This document shows, in pieces, positions 1 to 8,012 of a DNA stretch of 17,168 nt. This DNA comes from an uncultured Pseudomonadaceae bacterium. Its GTDB lineage: Bacteria > Pseudomonadota > Gammaproteobacteria > Pseudomonadales > Pseudomonadaceae. The DNA lies in assembly GCA_947630465.1 (NCBI GenBank), contig CANRHT010000019.1, forward strand, positions 1 to 17,168, given 5' to 3'. Within the stretch, counting starts at the first letter, position 1, and each line of letters starts with the position of its first letter. Below the pieces are notes generated by a model. The model did no database searches, had not been told where the DNA came from, and saw only the letters and a program-made list of their open reading frames with translations. A program made the translations under genes and the position numbers.

Positions 1-337
1 CACCGATTTTTAGGGCGCCGGTGCCACCAATTGCTTGACTGGTAATAATGCGACCGGATTGCAACATCTCCGAATCAGCACCAAACAGCAATTTTTGTAC
101 TGCGCTGTCGTATGTACCAATACCTTCAATGGGCAGATAACCGCGTGGGGCATGGGCCTCAGCGCGTGCTTTCTCAGCTAATTCAACCGCTTTAAGAAGG
201 GGGATACGTCCAGCTTCATTGTAATAAACACCAACACCGAGGTTAACCTTATGTGGGCGAGTATCGGAGTTAAAAGCTTCGTTCAAACCCAAGATTGGGT
301 CGCGTGGCGCCATTTCGACGGCAGAGAACAGGCTCAT
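1..337 (-). CDS. tyrB: Aromatic amino acid aminotransferase, N-terminal part (cut by window edge)
   Basis: The first 112 codons of a class I PLP-dependent aminotransferase, beginning at the ATG whose A is at 337. The protein opens MSLFSAVEMAPRDPILGLN and continues with NLGVGVYYNEAGRIPLL and later GYLPIEGI. This is the N-terminal pattern of the aspartate/tyrosine aminotransferase family, which transfers amino groups between aromatic or acidic amino acids and 2-oxoglutarate in the cytoplasm. The PLP lysine lies beyond the left edge, so substrate preference cannot be judged. The gene is divergent from uvrB, an arrangement I recall from Pseudomonas (PA3139/PA3138). The symbol is by analogy; aspC-like activity is possible. 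Confidence 0.9.
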   Translation of the reverse strand, partial: MSLFSAVEMAPRDPILGLNEAFNSDTRPHKVNLGVGVYYNEAGRIPLLKAVELAEKARAEAHAPRGYLPIEGIGTYDSAVQKLLFGADSEMLQSGRIITSQAIGGTGALKIG

Positions 338-408
338 GTGTAGAGAACTCGATAATTATGGAATGGAGGCATTAGCTTAACAGACACTGCGCCGAGACGC
401 AGCGCGAT

Positions 409-437
409 TCGACAGGTATTATAGCAAACTCGATAAG
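409..437 (+). promoter_or_regulatory. Candidate sigma-70 promoter of uvrB
   Basis: TCGACA at 409-414 matches the -35 consensus at five of six positions. It lies 17 bp from GATAAG at 432-437, a four-of-six -10. A start near 443-445 would put the 5' end of the transcript at the base of the hairpin at 445-464. Only the sequence match supports this call. Confidence 0.35.
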
Positions 438-444
438 ATTCTTA

Positions 445-471
445 CGCAACCAGTATATGTTGCGGTTTTTT
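445..471 (+). other. Hairpin plus T-run in the uvrB leader (attenuator-like)
   Basis: CGCAAC at 445-450 and GTTGCG at 459-464 form a perfect 6-bp stem with an 8-nt loop. A single G and then six T (466-471) follow, the layout of a small intrinsic terminator. It lies 34 bp upstream of the uvrB start and points toward uvrB. The upstream gene is divergent, so this would not be the end of another gene. GCGG at 462-465 could instead pair with CCGC at 482-485, giving an alternative fold. Function is not known. Confidence 0.35.
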
Positions 472-504
472 GCGGTGTTTGCCGCGCTGCTATTAGAGGT
501 TTGC

Positions 505-2520
505 ATGTCGCGCTTTGAGCTTGTTACACAATTTCAGCCCGCTGGTGATCAGCCTGAAGCCATTCGCAAACTGGTTGCCGGTATAGAATCTGGACTCTCC
601 CATCAAACGCTGCACGGGGTCACCGGCTCGGGTAAAACCTTCAGCATGGCCAACGTCATTCAGCAGGTACAGCGTCCAGCGATTATTTTAGCGCCCAATA
701 AAACCCTTGCCGCGCAGCTCTATGGCGAGTTTAAAGAGTTTTTTCCCAATAATGCGGTGGAGTATTTCGTTTCCTATTACGATTACTATCAGCCGGAAGC
801 CTATGTTGCCGCTTCAGACACTTTTATTGAAAAAGACGCCTCGATCAATGACCATATCGAGCAGATGCGTTTATCTGCGACCAAGGCTTTATTAGAGCGT
901 CCCGACGTTATTATTGTGGCTACGGTGTCTTGTATTTATGGTTTGGGCAGCCCAGAAAGTTACTTGAAAATGGTCGTGCACTTGGATCGTGGTGATCAGA
1001 TTAATCAGCGTGATTTATTAGCGCGTTTAGCTGACTTGCAGTACACCCGTAACGAGGTGGATTTCTCCCGAGCGACCTTTCGTGTGCGCGGTGATGTGAT
1101 TGACGTGTATCCGGCCGAGTCTGATTTTGAAGCGATTCGCATTGAGCTGTTTGATGACGAAGTGGAAAGTATCAGCGCCTTTGATCCACTGACCGGTAAA
1201 GTGATTGGCAAGCTGCCGCGCTTTACTTTTTATCCTAAGTCGCACTATGTCACGCCTCGAGAAACGCTACTCGAAGCCGTTGAGCAGATTAAACTCGAGT
1301 TGGCTGAGCGCTTAGAATACTTTCGCAATAATGATCAGCTGGTTGAAGCGCAGCGCTTAGATCAGCGCACTCGTTTTGATATTGAGATGATTTTAGAGCT
1401 GGGCTACTGCAACGGTATTGAAAACTACTCGCGCTATTTGTCGGGGGGTAAGCCCGGTGCGCCGCCGCCCACTTTGTACAATTATCTGCCAGATAATGCG
1501 CTGCTGATTATTGATGAGTCGCACGTGTCTGTGCCGCAAATTGGCGCGATGTACAAAGGTGACCGTTCACGTAAAGAAAACTTGGTGAACTATGGTTTCC
1601 GTATGCCATCCGCGCTGGATAACCGTCCCATGCGTTTTGATGAATGGGAAGCGGTCAGCCCGCAAACGATTTTTGTCTCAGCCACCCCCGGTAACTATGA
1701 AGCCGAGCATGCTGGGCAAGTGGTGGAGCAGGTGGTGCGCCCAACAGGTTTAATTGACCCAGAGATTGAGGTACGTCCAGCTGTCACCCAAGTGGATGAT
1801 TTACTCTCACAAATCAATGCACGAGTAGCAGTGGATGAGCGCGTGTTGGTTACCACGCTCACCAAACGTATGTCTGAAGACCTCACGGAATACTTAGGTG
1901 ATCATGATATTCGTGCGCGTTATTTGCACTCCGATATTGATACTGTGGAGCGCGTAGAAATTATCCGTGATCTGCGCATGGGCGTATTTGATGTGTTGGT
2001 GGGGATTAACTTACTGCGTGAAGGCTTGGATATGCCTGAGGTGTCATTGGTCGCTATTCTTGATGCGGATAAAGAAGGCTTTTTACGTTCCGAGCGCTCA
2101 CTGATTCAAACCATTGGTCGCGCCGCACGTAACCTCAATGGTAAAGCTATTTTGTATGCCGATCGCATGACCGGCTCGATGGAGCGTGCGATTGATGAAA
2201 CCAATCGCCGCCGTGAAAAACAAATTGCCTTTAACACTCAACACAATATTGTCCCGATCGGGGTAAAAAAGAGTGTCAAAGACATTATGGAAGGTGCGGT
2301 TGTACCCGGCTCGCGCAGCAATAAACGTAAAGCCCAAGAGCGCGCTGCTGAGCAAGCTGCAGAATACGATCAGCAGATGCGCACACCGAAAGACATTACC
2401 AAGCGCATTAAACAGCTGGAAGAGCAAATGTATCAGCTGGCACGTGACCTTGAATTTGAAGCAGCAGCGCAGATGCGCGATGAGGTACAGCGCCTACGCT
2501 TGCGCTTGCTGGATGTTTAA
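505..2520 (+). CDS. uvrB: UvrABC excinuclease subunit B
   Basis: UvrB is the damage-verifying helicase of nucleotide excision repair. It is loaded by UvrA, then recruits UvrC for incision. The 671-residue protein has the P-loop GVTGSGKT (38-45), the aromatic beta-hairpin region [10 protein letters not shown] (91-100), helicase motif DESH (337-340), VSATPGNY (391-398), motif [11 protein letters not shown] (535-543) and a C-terminal UVR domain (about 631-666) that binds UvrC. Length is normal for the family. The frame is open from ATG 457, but that start would add 16 hydrophobic residues and has no ribosome site. ATG 505 is preceded by AGAGG at 495-499 and gives the usual MSRFEL start. No convincing LexA box lies upstream. 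Confidence 0.98.
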   Translation: MSRFELVTQFQPAGDQPEAIRKLVAGIESGLSHQTLHGVTGSGKTFSMANVIQQVQRPAIILAPNKTLAAQLYGEFKEFFPNNAVEYFVSYYDYYQPEAYVAASDTFIEKDASINDHIEQMRLSATKALLERPDVIIVATVSCIYGLGSPESYLKMVVHLDRGDQINQRDLLARLADLQYTRNEVDFSRATFRVRGDVIDVYPAESDFEAIRIELFDDEVESISAFDPLTGKVIGKLPRFTFYPKSHYVTPRETLLEAVEQIKLELAERLEYFRNNDQLVEAQRLDQRTRFDIEMILELGYCNGIENYSRYLSGGKPGAPPPTLYNYLPDNALLIIDESHVSVPQIGAMYKGDRSRKENLVNYGFRMPSALDNRPMRFDEWEAVSPQTIFVSATPGNYEAEHAGQVVEQVVRPTGLIDPEIEVRPAVTQVDDLLSQINARVAVDERVLVTTLTKRMSEDLTEYLGDHDIRARYLHSDIDTVERVEIIRDLRMGVFDVLVGINLLREGLDMPEVSLVAILDADKEGFLRSERSLIQTIGRAARNLNGKAILYADRMTGSMERAIDETNRRREKQIAFNTQHNIVPIGVKKSVKDIMEGAVVPGSRSNKRKAQERAAEQAAEYDQQMRTPKDITKRIKQLEEQMYQLARDLEFEAAAQMRDEVQRLRLRLLDV

Positions 2521-2597
2521 TCGAGTCACTAGAGACGTTATAGAGCCTTGCATCTTGCGTTGATCGCTCTGCTGATTGGGGCGAGTCGCTGAAAATT

Positions 2598-2606
2598 TGC
2601 TAAGAT
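2598..2606 (+). promoter_or_regulatory. Possible extended -10 promoter element of gltX
   Basis: TTGCTAAGATGC in the uvrB-gltX gap contains an extended -10 form, TG-N-TAAGAT, 41 bp upstream of the gltX start. No good -35 lies at 17 bp; TTGGGG at 2576-2581 is 19 bp away. No terminator hairpin is visible after uvrB, so readthrough from uvrB is also possible. Confidence 0.3.
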
Positions 2607-2646
2607 GCGCGCTAGAAATTTTATATCTACATGTTGAGTACCCATA

Positions 2647-4122
2647 ATGACCACTGTACGTACCCGTATTGCACCTTCTCCAACTGGTGATCCGCACGTT
2701 GGCACCGCGTATATCGCACTCTTTAATATGTGTTTTGCCCGTCAGCACGGTGGTCAATTTATTTTACGTATTGAAGATACTGATCAGGTGCGCTCCAGCC
2801 CTGAATCAGAACAGCAAATTTATGATGCGCTGCGCTGGTTAGGTATTGAATGGGATGAAGGCCCAGATGTAGGTGGCCCGCATGGTCCCTATCGTCAAAG
2901 TGAACGTGCCGATATTTATAAGAAATACGCGAACCAGTTGGTTGAGCAAGGCGATGCTTTTCCTTGTTTCTGCAGCACTGAGCGTCTGAATGAAGTGCGT
3001 GCGCAGCAAATGGCTGACAAGCAAACACCAGCCTACGATGGGCATTGCGCACACCTTGAGCCAGCTGAAGCACAACAACGAGTTGCAGCAGGCGAGTCGC
3101 ATGTGATTCGTATGAAAGTGCCGACAGAAGGCATTTGCGTGGTTAAAGATATGCTGCGTGGCGACGTTGAGATCGGCTGGGATCGTATGGACATGCAGGT
3201 CTTGATGAAAGCCGACGGTTTGCCCACTTACTTTTTAGCCAACGTGGTGGATGACCATTTGATGGGTATCACCCACGTTCTGCGTGGTGAAGAGTGGCTG
3301 CCATCGGCACCCAAGCTGATTAAGCTGTATGAGTATTTTGGTTGGGAGCAACCGGTTTTATGCTATATGCCGTTGTTGCGTAACCCTGATAAAAGCAAGT
3401 TGTCGAAGCGTAAAAACCCAACTTCAATCAACTTCTACGAGCGCATGGGCTATTTGCCACAAGCCATGCTGAACTACTTAGGACGCATGGGCTGGTCAAT
3501 GCCGGATGAGAGCGAAAAATTCTCTTTAGAAGATATGATTGAGCACTTTGATATCAATCGTGTGTCTTTGGGTGGTCCTATCTTTGATGTGGAAAAACTG
3601 TCTTGGCTGAATGGTCAGTGGTTGCGTGATTTAACTGTTGATCAGTTTGCTGAAGCTGCACGCGAGTGGGCCTTTAATGCCGACTACTTAATGAAGATTG
3701 CTCCCCATGTTCAGGGTCGTGTTGAAACCTTAAGCGAAATTGCACCTTTGGCAGGCTTCTTCTTTTCCGGCGGCGTGCCGCTGACGCCTGAGTTGTTTGC
3801 GCACAAGAAGCTGAGCAGTGATCAAGTTCGACAAGTACTGCAGTTAACACTGTGGAAGCTAGAAGGCTTACGTCAGTGGGATAAAGAGGGCATCACTGGC
3901 TGTATTAACGCTACGGGTGAGCTGTTGGAATTGAAGTTGCGCGATATGATGCCGCTGATGTTTGCGGCTATTACGGGGCAAGCCAGTTCGGTATCAGTGT
4001 TAGATGCCATGACTATTCTAGGCCCAGACTTAACCCGCTTTCGTTTGCGTCAAGCGTTAGACGTGCTGGGTGGTGCTTCGAAAAAAGAAGTTAAAGAGTG
4101 GGAAAAGCTGTTAGCACAGTAG
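2647..4122 (+). CDS. gltX: Glutamyl-tRNA synthetase
   Basis: GltX charges tRNA-Glu with glutamate in the cytoplasm. The 491-residue protein is a class I synthetase. The HIGH-type motif is [11 protein letters not shown] (10-20), and the KMSKS-type motif is KLSKR (251-255). A zinc-site pattern is visible as C107-x-C109 followed by Y130 and C134, as in the E. coli enzyme. Length matches bacterial GluRS. The ATG at 2647 starts [15 protein letters not shown], the standard N-terminus, though the upstream GAG is a weak ribosome site. Unlike what I recall of P. aeruginosa, no tRNA genes follow. The gene runs into the minus-strand terminators of sulA. Confidence 0.98.
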   Translation: MTTVRTRIAPSPTGDPHVGTAYIALFNMCFARQHGGQFILRIEDTDQVRSSPESEQQIYDALRWLGIEWDEGPDVGGPHGPYRQSERADIYKKYANQLVEQGDAFPCFCSTERLNEVRAQQMADKQTPAYDGHCAHLEPAEAQQRVAAGESHVIRMKVPTEGICVVKDMLRGDVEIGWDRMDMQVLMKADGLPTYFLANVVDDHLMGITHVLRGEEWLPSAPKLIKLYEYFGWEQPVLCYMPLLRNPDKSKLSKRKNPTSINFYERMGYLPQAMLNYLGRMGWSMPDESEKFSLEDMIEHFDINRVSLGGPIFDVEKLSWLNGQWLRDLTVDQFAEAAREWAFNADYLMKIAPHVQGRVETLSEIAPLAGFFFSGGVPLTPELFAHKKLSSDQVRQVLQLTLWKLEGLRQWDKEGITGCINATGELLELKLRDMMPLMFAAITGQASSVSVLDAMTILGPDLTRFRLRQALDVLGGASKKEVKEWEKLLAQ

Positions 4123-4134
4123 TTTTAGAGGCGT

Positions 4135-4166
4135 AAAAAAACCGCGCTAGGCAAAGCTTAGCGCGG
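4135..4166 (-). terminator. Intrinsic terminator of the lexA-sulA operon (distal)
   Basis: CCGCGCTA at 4142-4149 pairs perfectly with TAGCGCGG at 4159-4166. A further GC/GC pair inside the loop tightens the hairpin. On the minus strand it is followed by seven T (A at 4135-4141). This is a canonical Rho-independent terminator for transcripts from sulA. The plus strand has no T-run, so for gltX it would act mainly as an end hairpin. Confidence 0.85.
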
Positions 4167-4169
4167 AAA

Positions 4170-4194
4170 ACGATCTGTAGGGGGATCAGATCGT
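4170..4194 (-). terminator. Second hairpin overlapping the sulA stop codon (proximal)
   Basis: ACGATCTG at 4170-4177 pairs perfectly with CAGATCGT at 4187-4194 around a 9-nt loop. On the minus strand TTTT follows directly and runs into the stem of the distal terminator. The sulA stop codon (4186-4188) lies at the loop-stem junction. It may be a weak first terminator or a 3' protective stem. Confidence 0.55.
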
Positions 4195-4686
4195 GAAGGG
4201 TTGACGGATATTCAGTATCTGCGTAGCACCTGCTCGTGCTGCGCTAATGAGTCGAGCACGAGCAGTGCGCGGTAAAGGGTTAAACCAGCTGATCACGGTG
4301 TGGCTGCAACCTAGACGTAAAGCTTCGCGTGCCAGTTCTTGACTGCTTTGTAAGCCTCTCGGGCGCAACACCAAAATACGCTCTCGATTCAGCCCAGCAT
4401 TACGTAACCATTGCGCTGTCATCTGCTCGGGCGGTGATATCAAGGTGAGCCAGCGGTGATTCTCACCCTCGCTCAGTTCACGCAAAATAGGCGCAATTAA
4501 CTGCAAACACTGTGCGGATTGTCCTGATAAAGTGATTTCGCTAAATAAGCTATCTTCACTGTCATTAGGCGTTTTCTTGGCGCGTGGTGGCGAATCAAAA
4601 GCAGAGGCTAGGGCTGAACCCTCTAAATTAAAGAGCGGTTCAAACAAAGAAATTTGCCGATGATTCAGTGATATTGGGCGCGTCAT
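4186..4686 (-). CDS. sulA: SOS cell division inhibitor SulA
   Basis: SulA blocks FtsZ polymerisation during the SOS response and so delays division until damage is repaired. The 166-residue protein carries the conserved SulA core: ILRELSEG.NHRWLTLISPP, then WLRNAGLNRERILVLRPRG, and HTVISWFNPLPRTARARL near the C-terminus. The N-terminal 45 residues are variable and probably flexible. The start ATG (4686) has a strong ribosome site, AGAGAGG. It lies 11 nt after the lexA stop, so the two genes form one operon controlled by the LexA boxes upstream of lexA. Two hairpins overlap or follow its stop. This lexA-sulA order is typical of Pseudomonas. Confidence 0.94.
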   Translation of the reverse strand: MTRPISLNHRQISLFEPLFNLEGSALASAFDSPPRAKKTPNDSEDSLFSEITLSGQSAQCLQLIAPILRELSEGENHRWLTLISPPEQMTAQWLRNAGLNRERILVLRPRGLQSSQELAREALRLGCSHTVISWFNPLPRTARARLISAARAGATQILNIRQPFTI

Positions 4687-4697
4687 AAAAGACCTCT

Positions 4698-5318
4698 CTA
4701 GCGGCGAATAATGCCGACACTTAAACCTTCAATAATGAAATCTTGTGTTTCTAGATCAACTTTAATCGGCGCAAAATCTGTGTTTTCTGGTAGCAGCCAA
4801 ACAGTATTGCCATCTCGTTTGTAACGTTTAACCGTCACATCATCATCAATACGCGCGACTACAACTTGGCCATTGTGTGCTTCTTGGGTGATATGCACTG
4901 CGAGGAGGTCGCCATCCAGAATGCCGATGTCTTTCATACTCATACCGTTCACTTGCAATAAGTAATCAGCACGGGGTTTGAATAAGGCCGGATTAACAGG
5001 GCAGGTACTTTCAATATGCTGTTGAGCTAAAATAGGCTCGCCAGCAGCGACGCGACCAATCACTGGGAGTTCATTGTCATTGATGGCTAGTGCTTGATCA
5101 TCGAGCGTTTCGATTATTTTCAGACCGCGCGAGGCACCAGGAATCATTTCAATCGCACCCTTGCGTGCAAGGGCTTTAAGGTGATCCTCTGCTGCGTTGG
5201 GCGACTTAAACCCCAGCTCTTTAGCTATTTCAGCGCGGGTTGGCGGGTAGCCATTATCTTCAATCCAGCTTTTAAGGAAGTTTAAAATCTCTGACTGACG
5301 TTTCGTTAGCTTCGACAT
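4698..5318 (-). CDS. lexA: SOS repressor LexA
   Basis: LexA represses the SOS regulon and cuts itself when RecA filaments form on single-stranded DNA. The 206-residue protein has an N-terminal winged helix-turn-helix (about 1-65, with [13 protein letters not shown] and the recognition segment [12 protein letters not shown]). The cleavage site is Ala92-Gly93 in VAAGEP, followed by an S24-type protease domain with catalytic Ser127 (NGMSMKD) and Lys164 (VTVKRYK). All key residues are present, so it should be active. It is the first gene of the lexA-sulA operon. Two LexA boxes and a promoter just upstream indicate autoregulation. Confidence 0.98.
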   Translation of the reverse strand: MSKLTKRQSEILNFLKSWIEDNGYPPTRAEIAKELGFKSPNAAEDHLKALARKGAIEMIPGASRGLKIIETLDDQALAINDNELPVIGRVAAGEPILAQQHIESTCPVNPALFKPRADYLLQVNGMSMKDIGILDGDLLAVHITQEAHNGQVVVARIDDDVTVKRYKRDGNTVWLLPENTDFAPIKVDLETQDFIIEGLSVGIIRR

Positions 5319-5327
5319 AATGATGCT

Positions 5328-5343
5328 CTGTTGTTTTATACAG
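5328..5343. promoter_or_regulatory. LexA box 1 (start-proximal)
   Basis: A CTG-N10-CAG site with an AT-rich core (CTGTTGTTTTATACAG), centred about 17 bp upstream of the lexA ATG. It keeps the full CTGT and ACAG half-sites of the gammaproteobacterial LexA operator. It lies downstream of the -10 and probably spans the transcription start. Confidence 0.9.
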
Positions 5344-5346
5344 TGA

Positions 5347-5362
5347 CTGTCATTATATACAG
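5347..5362. promoter_or_regulatory. LexA box 2 (overlaps the -10)
   Basis: A second CTG-N10-CAG site (CTGTCATTATATACAG) close to the LexA consensus. Its centre is 19 bp from that of box 1, about two helical turns, so two dimers could bind on the same DNA face. The site covers the predicted -10 of lexA, so LexA would exclude RNA polymerase. Confidence 0.92.
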
Positions 5363-5379
5363 TCTTTTTTTATATGCAA
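5352..5379 (-). promoter_or_regulatory. Sigma-70 promoter of lexA-sulA
   Basis: On the minus strand TTGCAT (5379-5374) and a perfect TATAAT (5357-5352) are separated by 16 bp. This is the strongest promoter in the window by inspection, and its -10 lies inside LexA box 2. Confidence 0.8.
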
Positions 5380-5437
5380 CGCTTTGCAAGCACGCTTATT
5401 CAATGAGTACATCGGCGGCGGCTACCTGCATAAAACC

Positions 5438-6322
5438 TCACTTTTGCATGCTTGCCAGTTGCATAAGGGTATCGCACGCATCGTATGCTCCAGCCCGACG
5501 CAGGCCGCGACCTAGGGTGTCTGAAAGCGGATTACGTTTTGATAACAGCAGTACTTCTACAGCAGTCGGGCTTTTAGCCAATGTTAAGCGCGCATAAGGG
5601 CTGCGTGATCCCAGCAAAATAGCCATAAACTCAGCATCTGCCCATGTTTGCTCGGGCATGATGAGCATATGGTAATTTTTTTGAATGGTATGCAGTACGC
5701 TGGTGTTGAGCGAGTAACGACTGATATAGGTGCGCTTTGGTAGATCTAAACCGCGGCGACGCGCATAAACAACGGCGCAGGCAAATTCACAGGCAGATTG
5801 CTCATCAGCCCAGAACAATTGCTCACCGAGCCAGCTGGCTTGACGCAAATTGAGGGGCTGATCACTGAGAAAACTTGGTACAGCTTGAGTAATAGTTTTT
5901 TCAAAATCACGGTAACTGATAATGCGTATATGTCGGCACTCAGGATGTGCGGCAAAGCTTTCTAAATCTGGGGTTGTAGCAAGGTGCGGCAGTGACTCTG
6001 AAAAGCCATAAATATCACGTAAATCAATGACACACTCAGTATCAATAACCTTATTTATCAACTTAGAAAAGAGCGCATGGGCTTGCGCTTTATCTTCTTG
6101 CACTGGGCCGGATAAGGCACCCCGCGGCAGGTCGTACAAATGCTGTAAAAATAAATTATTTTTCCAGCAAATGCTCAGTTCAGGTATCTGCAGGTTGGTA
6201 AAAGGCAGTTTTACCCGCGCGGCAATATGCTCGGCTGAAAAAGTATCTGTTTCACTCTTCGAGCTTTTGAAAAACGCGCCTAGGCGTGAAAGCAGTGAGC
6301 GTGATGTGTTGGGTCGAGACAT
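5438..6322 (-). CDS. Protein of unknown function, 294 aa (Pseudomonas-type conserved hypothetical)
   Basis: I do not recognise a function. It resembles a conserved Pseudomonas hypothetical family (possibly DUF6685, from memory only). The ATG at 6322 gives 294 residues and has GGGAT about 10 nt upstream. A GTG at 6367 would add 15 residues but has no ribosome site. The N-terminus is basic and Ser-rich (MSRPNTSRSLLSRLGAFFKSS), followed by a mixed globular sequence with several aromatic and charged clusters (CWKNNLFLQHLYDLPRG, DLRDIYGF, SWLGEQLFWADEQSA, ISRYSLNTSVLH, EQTWADAEFMAILLGSR). There is no signal peptide, membrane segment, nucleotide-binding loop or metal motif. It ends 119 bp before the lexA start with no clear terminator between. 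Codon use resembles the neighbours, so it is probably a native gene. Confidence 0.8.
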   Translation of the reverse strand: MSRPNTSRSLLSRLGAFFKSSKSETDTFSAEHIAARVKLPFTNLQIPELSICWKNNLFLQHLYDLPRGALSGPVQEDKAQAHALFSKLINKVIDTECVIDLRDIYGFSESLPHLATTPDLESFAAHPECRHIRIISYRDFEKTITQAVPSFLSDQPLNLRQASWLGEQLFWADEQSACEFACAVVYARRRGLDLPKRTYISRYSLNTSVLHTIQKNYHMLIMPEQTWADAEFMAILLGSRSPYARLTLAKSPTAVEVLLLSKRNPLSDTLGRGLRRAGAYDACDTLMQLASMQK

Positions 6323-6374
6323 GATTTTATAAATCCCAAAGAATAACTTGAGAGCCTTTGCAGCCACTAAAATA

Positions 6375-6384
6375 CACTATAGTG
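6375..6384. promoter_or_regulatory. 10-bp palindrome in a divergent intergenic region
   Basis: CACTATAGTG is a perfect palindrome between the unknown minus-strand gene and the divergent DUF2835 gene. It contains a TATAGT -10-like hexamer on both strands, but neither strand has a good -35. It could be a shared promoter core or an operator. Confidence 0.25.
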
Positions 6385-6438
6385 CATGGTACACTGATAG
6401 CGTAATAACAAAACACCGTATCTTTTATCGAGTTTAGC

Positions 6439-6660
6439 ATGCTCAGTTTATTGTTTGATATTTCAATACCGGCCCAAGAGTATTTGCGTGTATATCAAGG
6501 TACTGCTAATCGCGTACTGATACGCAGTAGGGACGGGCGCACGGTGAGTCTGCCGGCGCGACATTTACAGCCTTTTTTAACGCATGAGGGCATACGCGGT
6601 AGTTTTATGCTGCGCTTTAATGAGCAGGGTAAATTATTAGATCTGCGTAGGCTGCCTTAA
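6439..6660 (+). CDS. DUF2835 family small protein
   Basis: A 73-residue soluble protein matching the DUF2835 pattern: an N-terminal beta strand with YLRVYQGTANRVLIRSRDGR, then LPARHLQPFLTHEGIRGSFMLRF and LLDLRRL at the C-terminus. Family function is unknown. The members I recall are small gammaproteobacterial proteins of this length, found near pyrD/rlmL genes in Pseudomonas. The ATG at 6439 has only a weak GAG ribosome site 6 nt upstream. It is followed after 46 bp by pyrD on the same strand, so cotranscription is possible. Confidence 0.85.
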   Translation: MLSLLFDISIPAQEYLRVYQGTANRVLIRSRDGRTVSLPARHLQPFLTHEGIRGSFMLRFNEQGKLLDLRRLP

Positions 6661-6706
6661 CCCGCTATAATCGTCATATTCTTATTTATAAAATTGATCA
6701 TCAACT

Positions 6707-7735
6707 ATGTACAATTTATCACGTCGTCTACTTTTTAAATTATCCCCAGAAACCGCACACGAACTGACCATTGATACGTTAGGCGCTGCAGGGCGTTTAG
6801 GTTTAACCCATCGTTTGGTAAAACAACCTGCGGCATTGCCAGTCTCCGTGATGGGTATCGAGTTTCCTAATCCAGTCGGTTTGGCTGCAGGTTTAGATAA
6901 GAATGGCGATGCCATTTTAGGTCTGTCGGGCTTAGGTTTTGGATTTATTGAAATTGGTACAATAACGCCGCGTGCGCAACCGGGTAATCCAAAACCGCGT
7001 TTATTTCGTTTGCCTGCCGCAGAAGGTGTAATCAATCGTATGGGGTTTAATAACCTCGGTGTTGATCACTTGTTGGCTCGAGTGCAGAACGCAAAATTCA
7101 GTGGTGTGCTGGGCATTAATATCGGTAAAAACTTTGACACACCTGTGGAAAATGCCGCCGATGACTATTTGTTGTGCATGGATAAAGTGTATGGCAGCGC
7201 CAGCTATATTACTGTCAATGTCAGCTCACCGAACACACCAGGTTTACGCTCTTTGCAGTTTGGCGATTCATTACGCAACTTGCTCAGCGCCCTCAGCCAG
7301 CGTCAACAAGAACTGACAGTGTTGCACGGTAAGCGTGTACCGCTGGCTATTAAAATCGCTCCAGATATGAGCGATGAAGAAATAGTGGAAGTTGCGCATA
7401 TTTTGCTAGAGACCGGTATGGATGCAGTGATTGCGACCAATACCACGGTGTCACGCGAAGGTGTTGCAGGCATGCAGCATGCTGATGAAGCCGGTGGCTT
7501 GTCAGGTGCGCCTGTACGTGAACAAAGTACCCATGTGGTACGTGTATTGGCTGAAACGCTGGCTGGACGTTTACCGATTATTGCCGTGGGAGGCATTACT
7601 GAAGGGCAGCATGCTGCGGAAAAAATTGAGGCAGGTGCAAGTTTAGTGCAGATTTATTCTGGCTTTATTTATAAAGGCCCTGAGTTGATTCGTTCAAGTG
7701 TTGATGCGGTTGCGGGTGTATTAGGCAAGCGCTGA
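6707..7735 (+). CDS. pyrD: Dihydroorotate dehydrogenase (quinone), class 2
   Basis: PyrD oxidises dihydroorotate to orotate, the fourth step of pyrimidine synthesis, passing electrons through FMN to ubiquinone at the inner membrane. The 342 residues begin with the short amphipathic membrane-associating helix region of class 2 enzymes ([20 protein letters not shown]). Family motifs include [13 protein letters not shown] (55-67), RMGFNN (111-116), the active-site [11 protein letters not shown] (171-181) with catalytic Ser174, and the FMN phosphate region IIAVGGI. Length and motifs indicate a complete enzyme. A TATAAT at 6666-6671 could be its own -10, but the -35 is poor. A perfect inverted repeat lies just after the stop. 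Confidence 0.98.
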   Translation: MYNLSRRLLFKLSPETAHELTIDTLGAAGRLGLTHRLVKQPAALPVSVMGIEFPNPVGLAAGLDKNGDAILGLSGLGFGFIEIGTITPRAQPGNPKPRLFRLPAAEGVINRMGFNNLGVDHLLARVQNAKFSGVLGINIGKNFDTPVENAADDYLLCMDKVYGSASYITVNVSSPNTPGLRSLQFGDSLRNLLSALSQRQQELTVLHGKRVPLAIKIAPDMSDEEIVEVAHILLETGMDAVIATNTTVSREGVAGMQHADEAGGLSGAPVREQSTHVVRVLAETLAGRLPIIAVGGITEGQHAAEKIEAGASLVQIYSGFIYKGPELIRSSVDAVAGVLGKR

Positions 7736-7745
7736 TTTTATTCAG

Positions 7746-7787
7746 GGTAACGTGAGTGCTATAGATGTGTTTGCATCTCACGTTACC
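7746..7787. repeat. 11-bp perfect inverted repeat between pyrD and rmf
   Basis: GGTAACGTGAG at 7746-7756 pairs perfectly with CTCACGTTACC at 7777-7787 across a 20-nt loop. It sits between the convergent ends of pyrD and rmf, so both mRNAs could end with the same stem. No T-run follows on either strand, so it is not a standard intrinsic terminator. It may stabilise 3' ends or bind a protein. Confidence 0.7.
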
Positions 7788-7796
7788 TGCGGTGAA

Positions 7797-8012
7797 TTAG
7801 CCTACCGCGTTGAGCTCATTGAGACGATGCAGGCCAGCGGTACCGCGGAAGCCATCCCAGTTGTCGGAACGTCCCTCACGCCAGCCGTTTAACCAAGCTT
7901 GGCGAGCGGATAATAAATTAAATGGACAGAGTTCCCGTGATTTGCCAGTGACACCATGTTGGTAACCACGTAAAAAAGCACGTTCTAACGGATCACGCTT
8001 GAGTTTTCTCAT
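7797..8012 (-). CDS. rmf: Ribosome modulation factor
   Basis: Rmf binds 70S ribosomes in stationary phase or starvation and drives formation of inactive 100S dimers. The 71-residue protein is full length, with the family signature MRKLKRDPLERAFLRGYQHG, the motif SRELCPF, and QAWLNGWREGRSDNWDG. The start ATG (8012) is preceded by GAGGG with 9-nt spacing. It is convergent with pyrD. Upstream lies a 408-bp gap with a hairpin in its probable leader. In E. coli the gene responds to ppGpp; the sequence does not show how it is controlled here. Confidence 0.97.
   Translation of the reverse strand: MRKLKRDPLERAFLRGYQHGVTGKSRELCPFNLLSARQAWLNGWREGRSDNWDGFRGTAGLHRLNELNAVG

Noticed and set aside
387..402. 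CTG-N10-CAG spacing upstream of uvrB, resembling a LexA box
   Set aside because: The core is GC-rich (CTGCG...CGCAG) and lacks the conserved CTGT and ACAG half-sites. It is better described as a 5-bp hairpin.
457..504. Upstream ATG giving UvrB a 16-residue hydrophobic N-terminal extension like a signal peptide
   Set aside because: No ribosome site precedes it, UvrB is cytoplasmic, and ATG 505 has a good ribosome site and the family start.
2098..2427. 109-codon open frame on the minus strand inside uvrB
   Set aside because: It lies wholly within the conserved uvrB frame and has no family resemblance; an antisense shadow.
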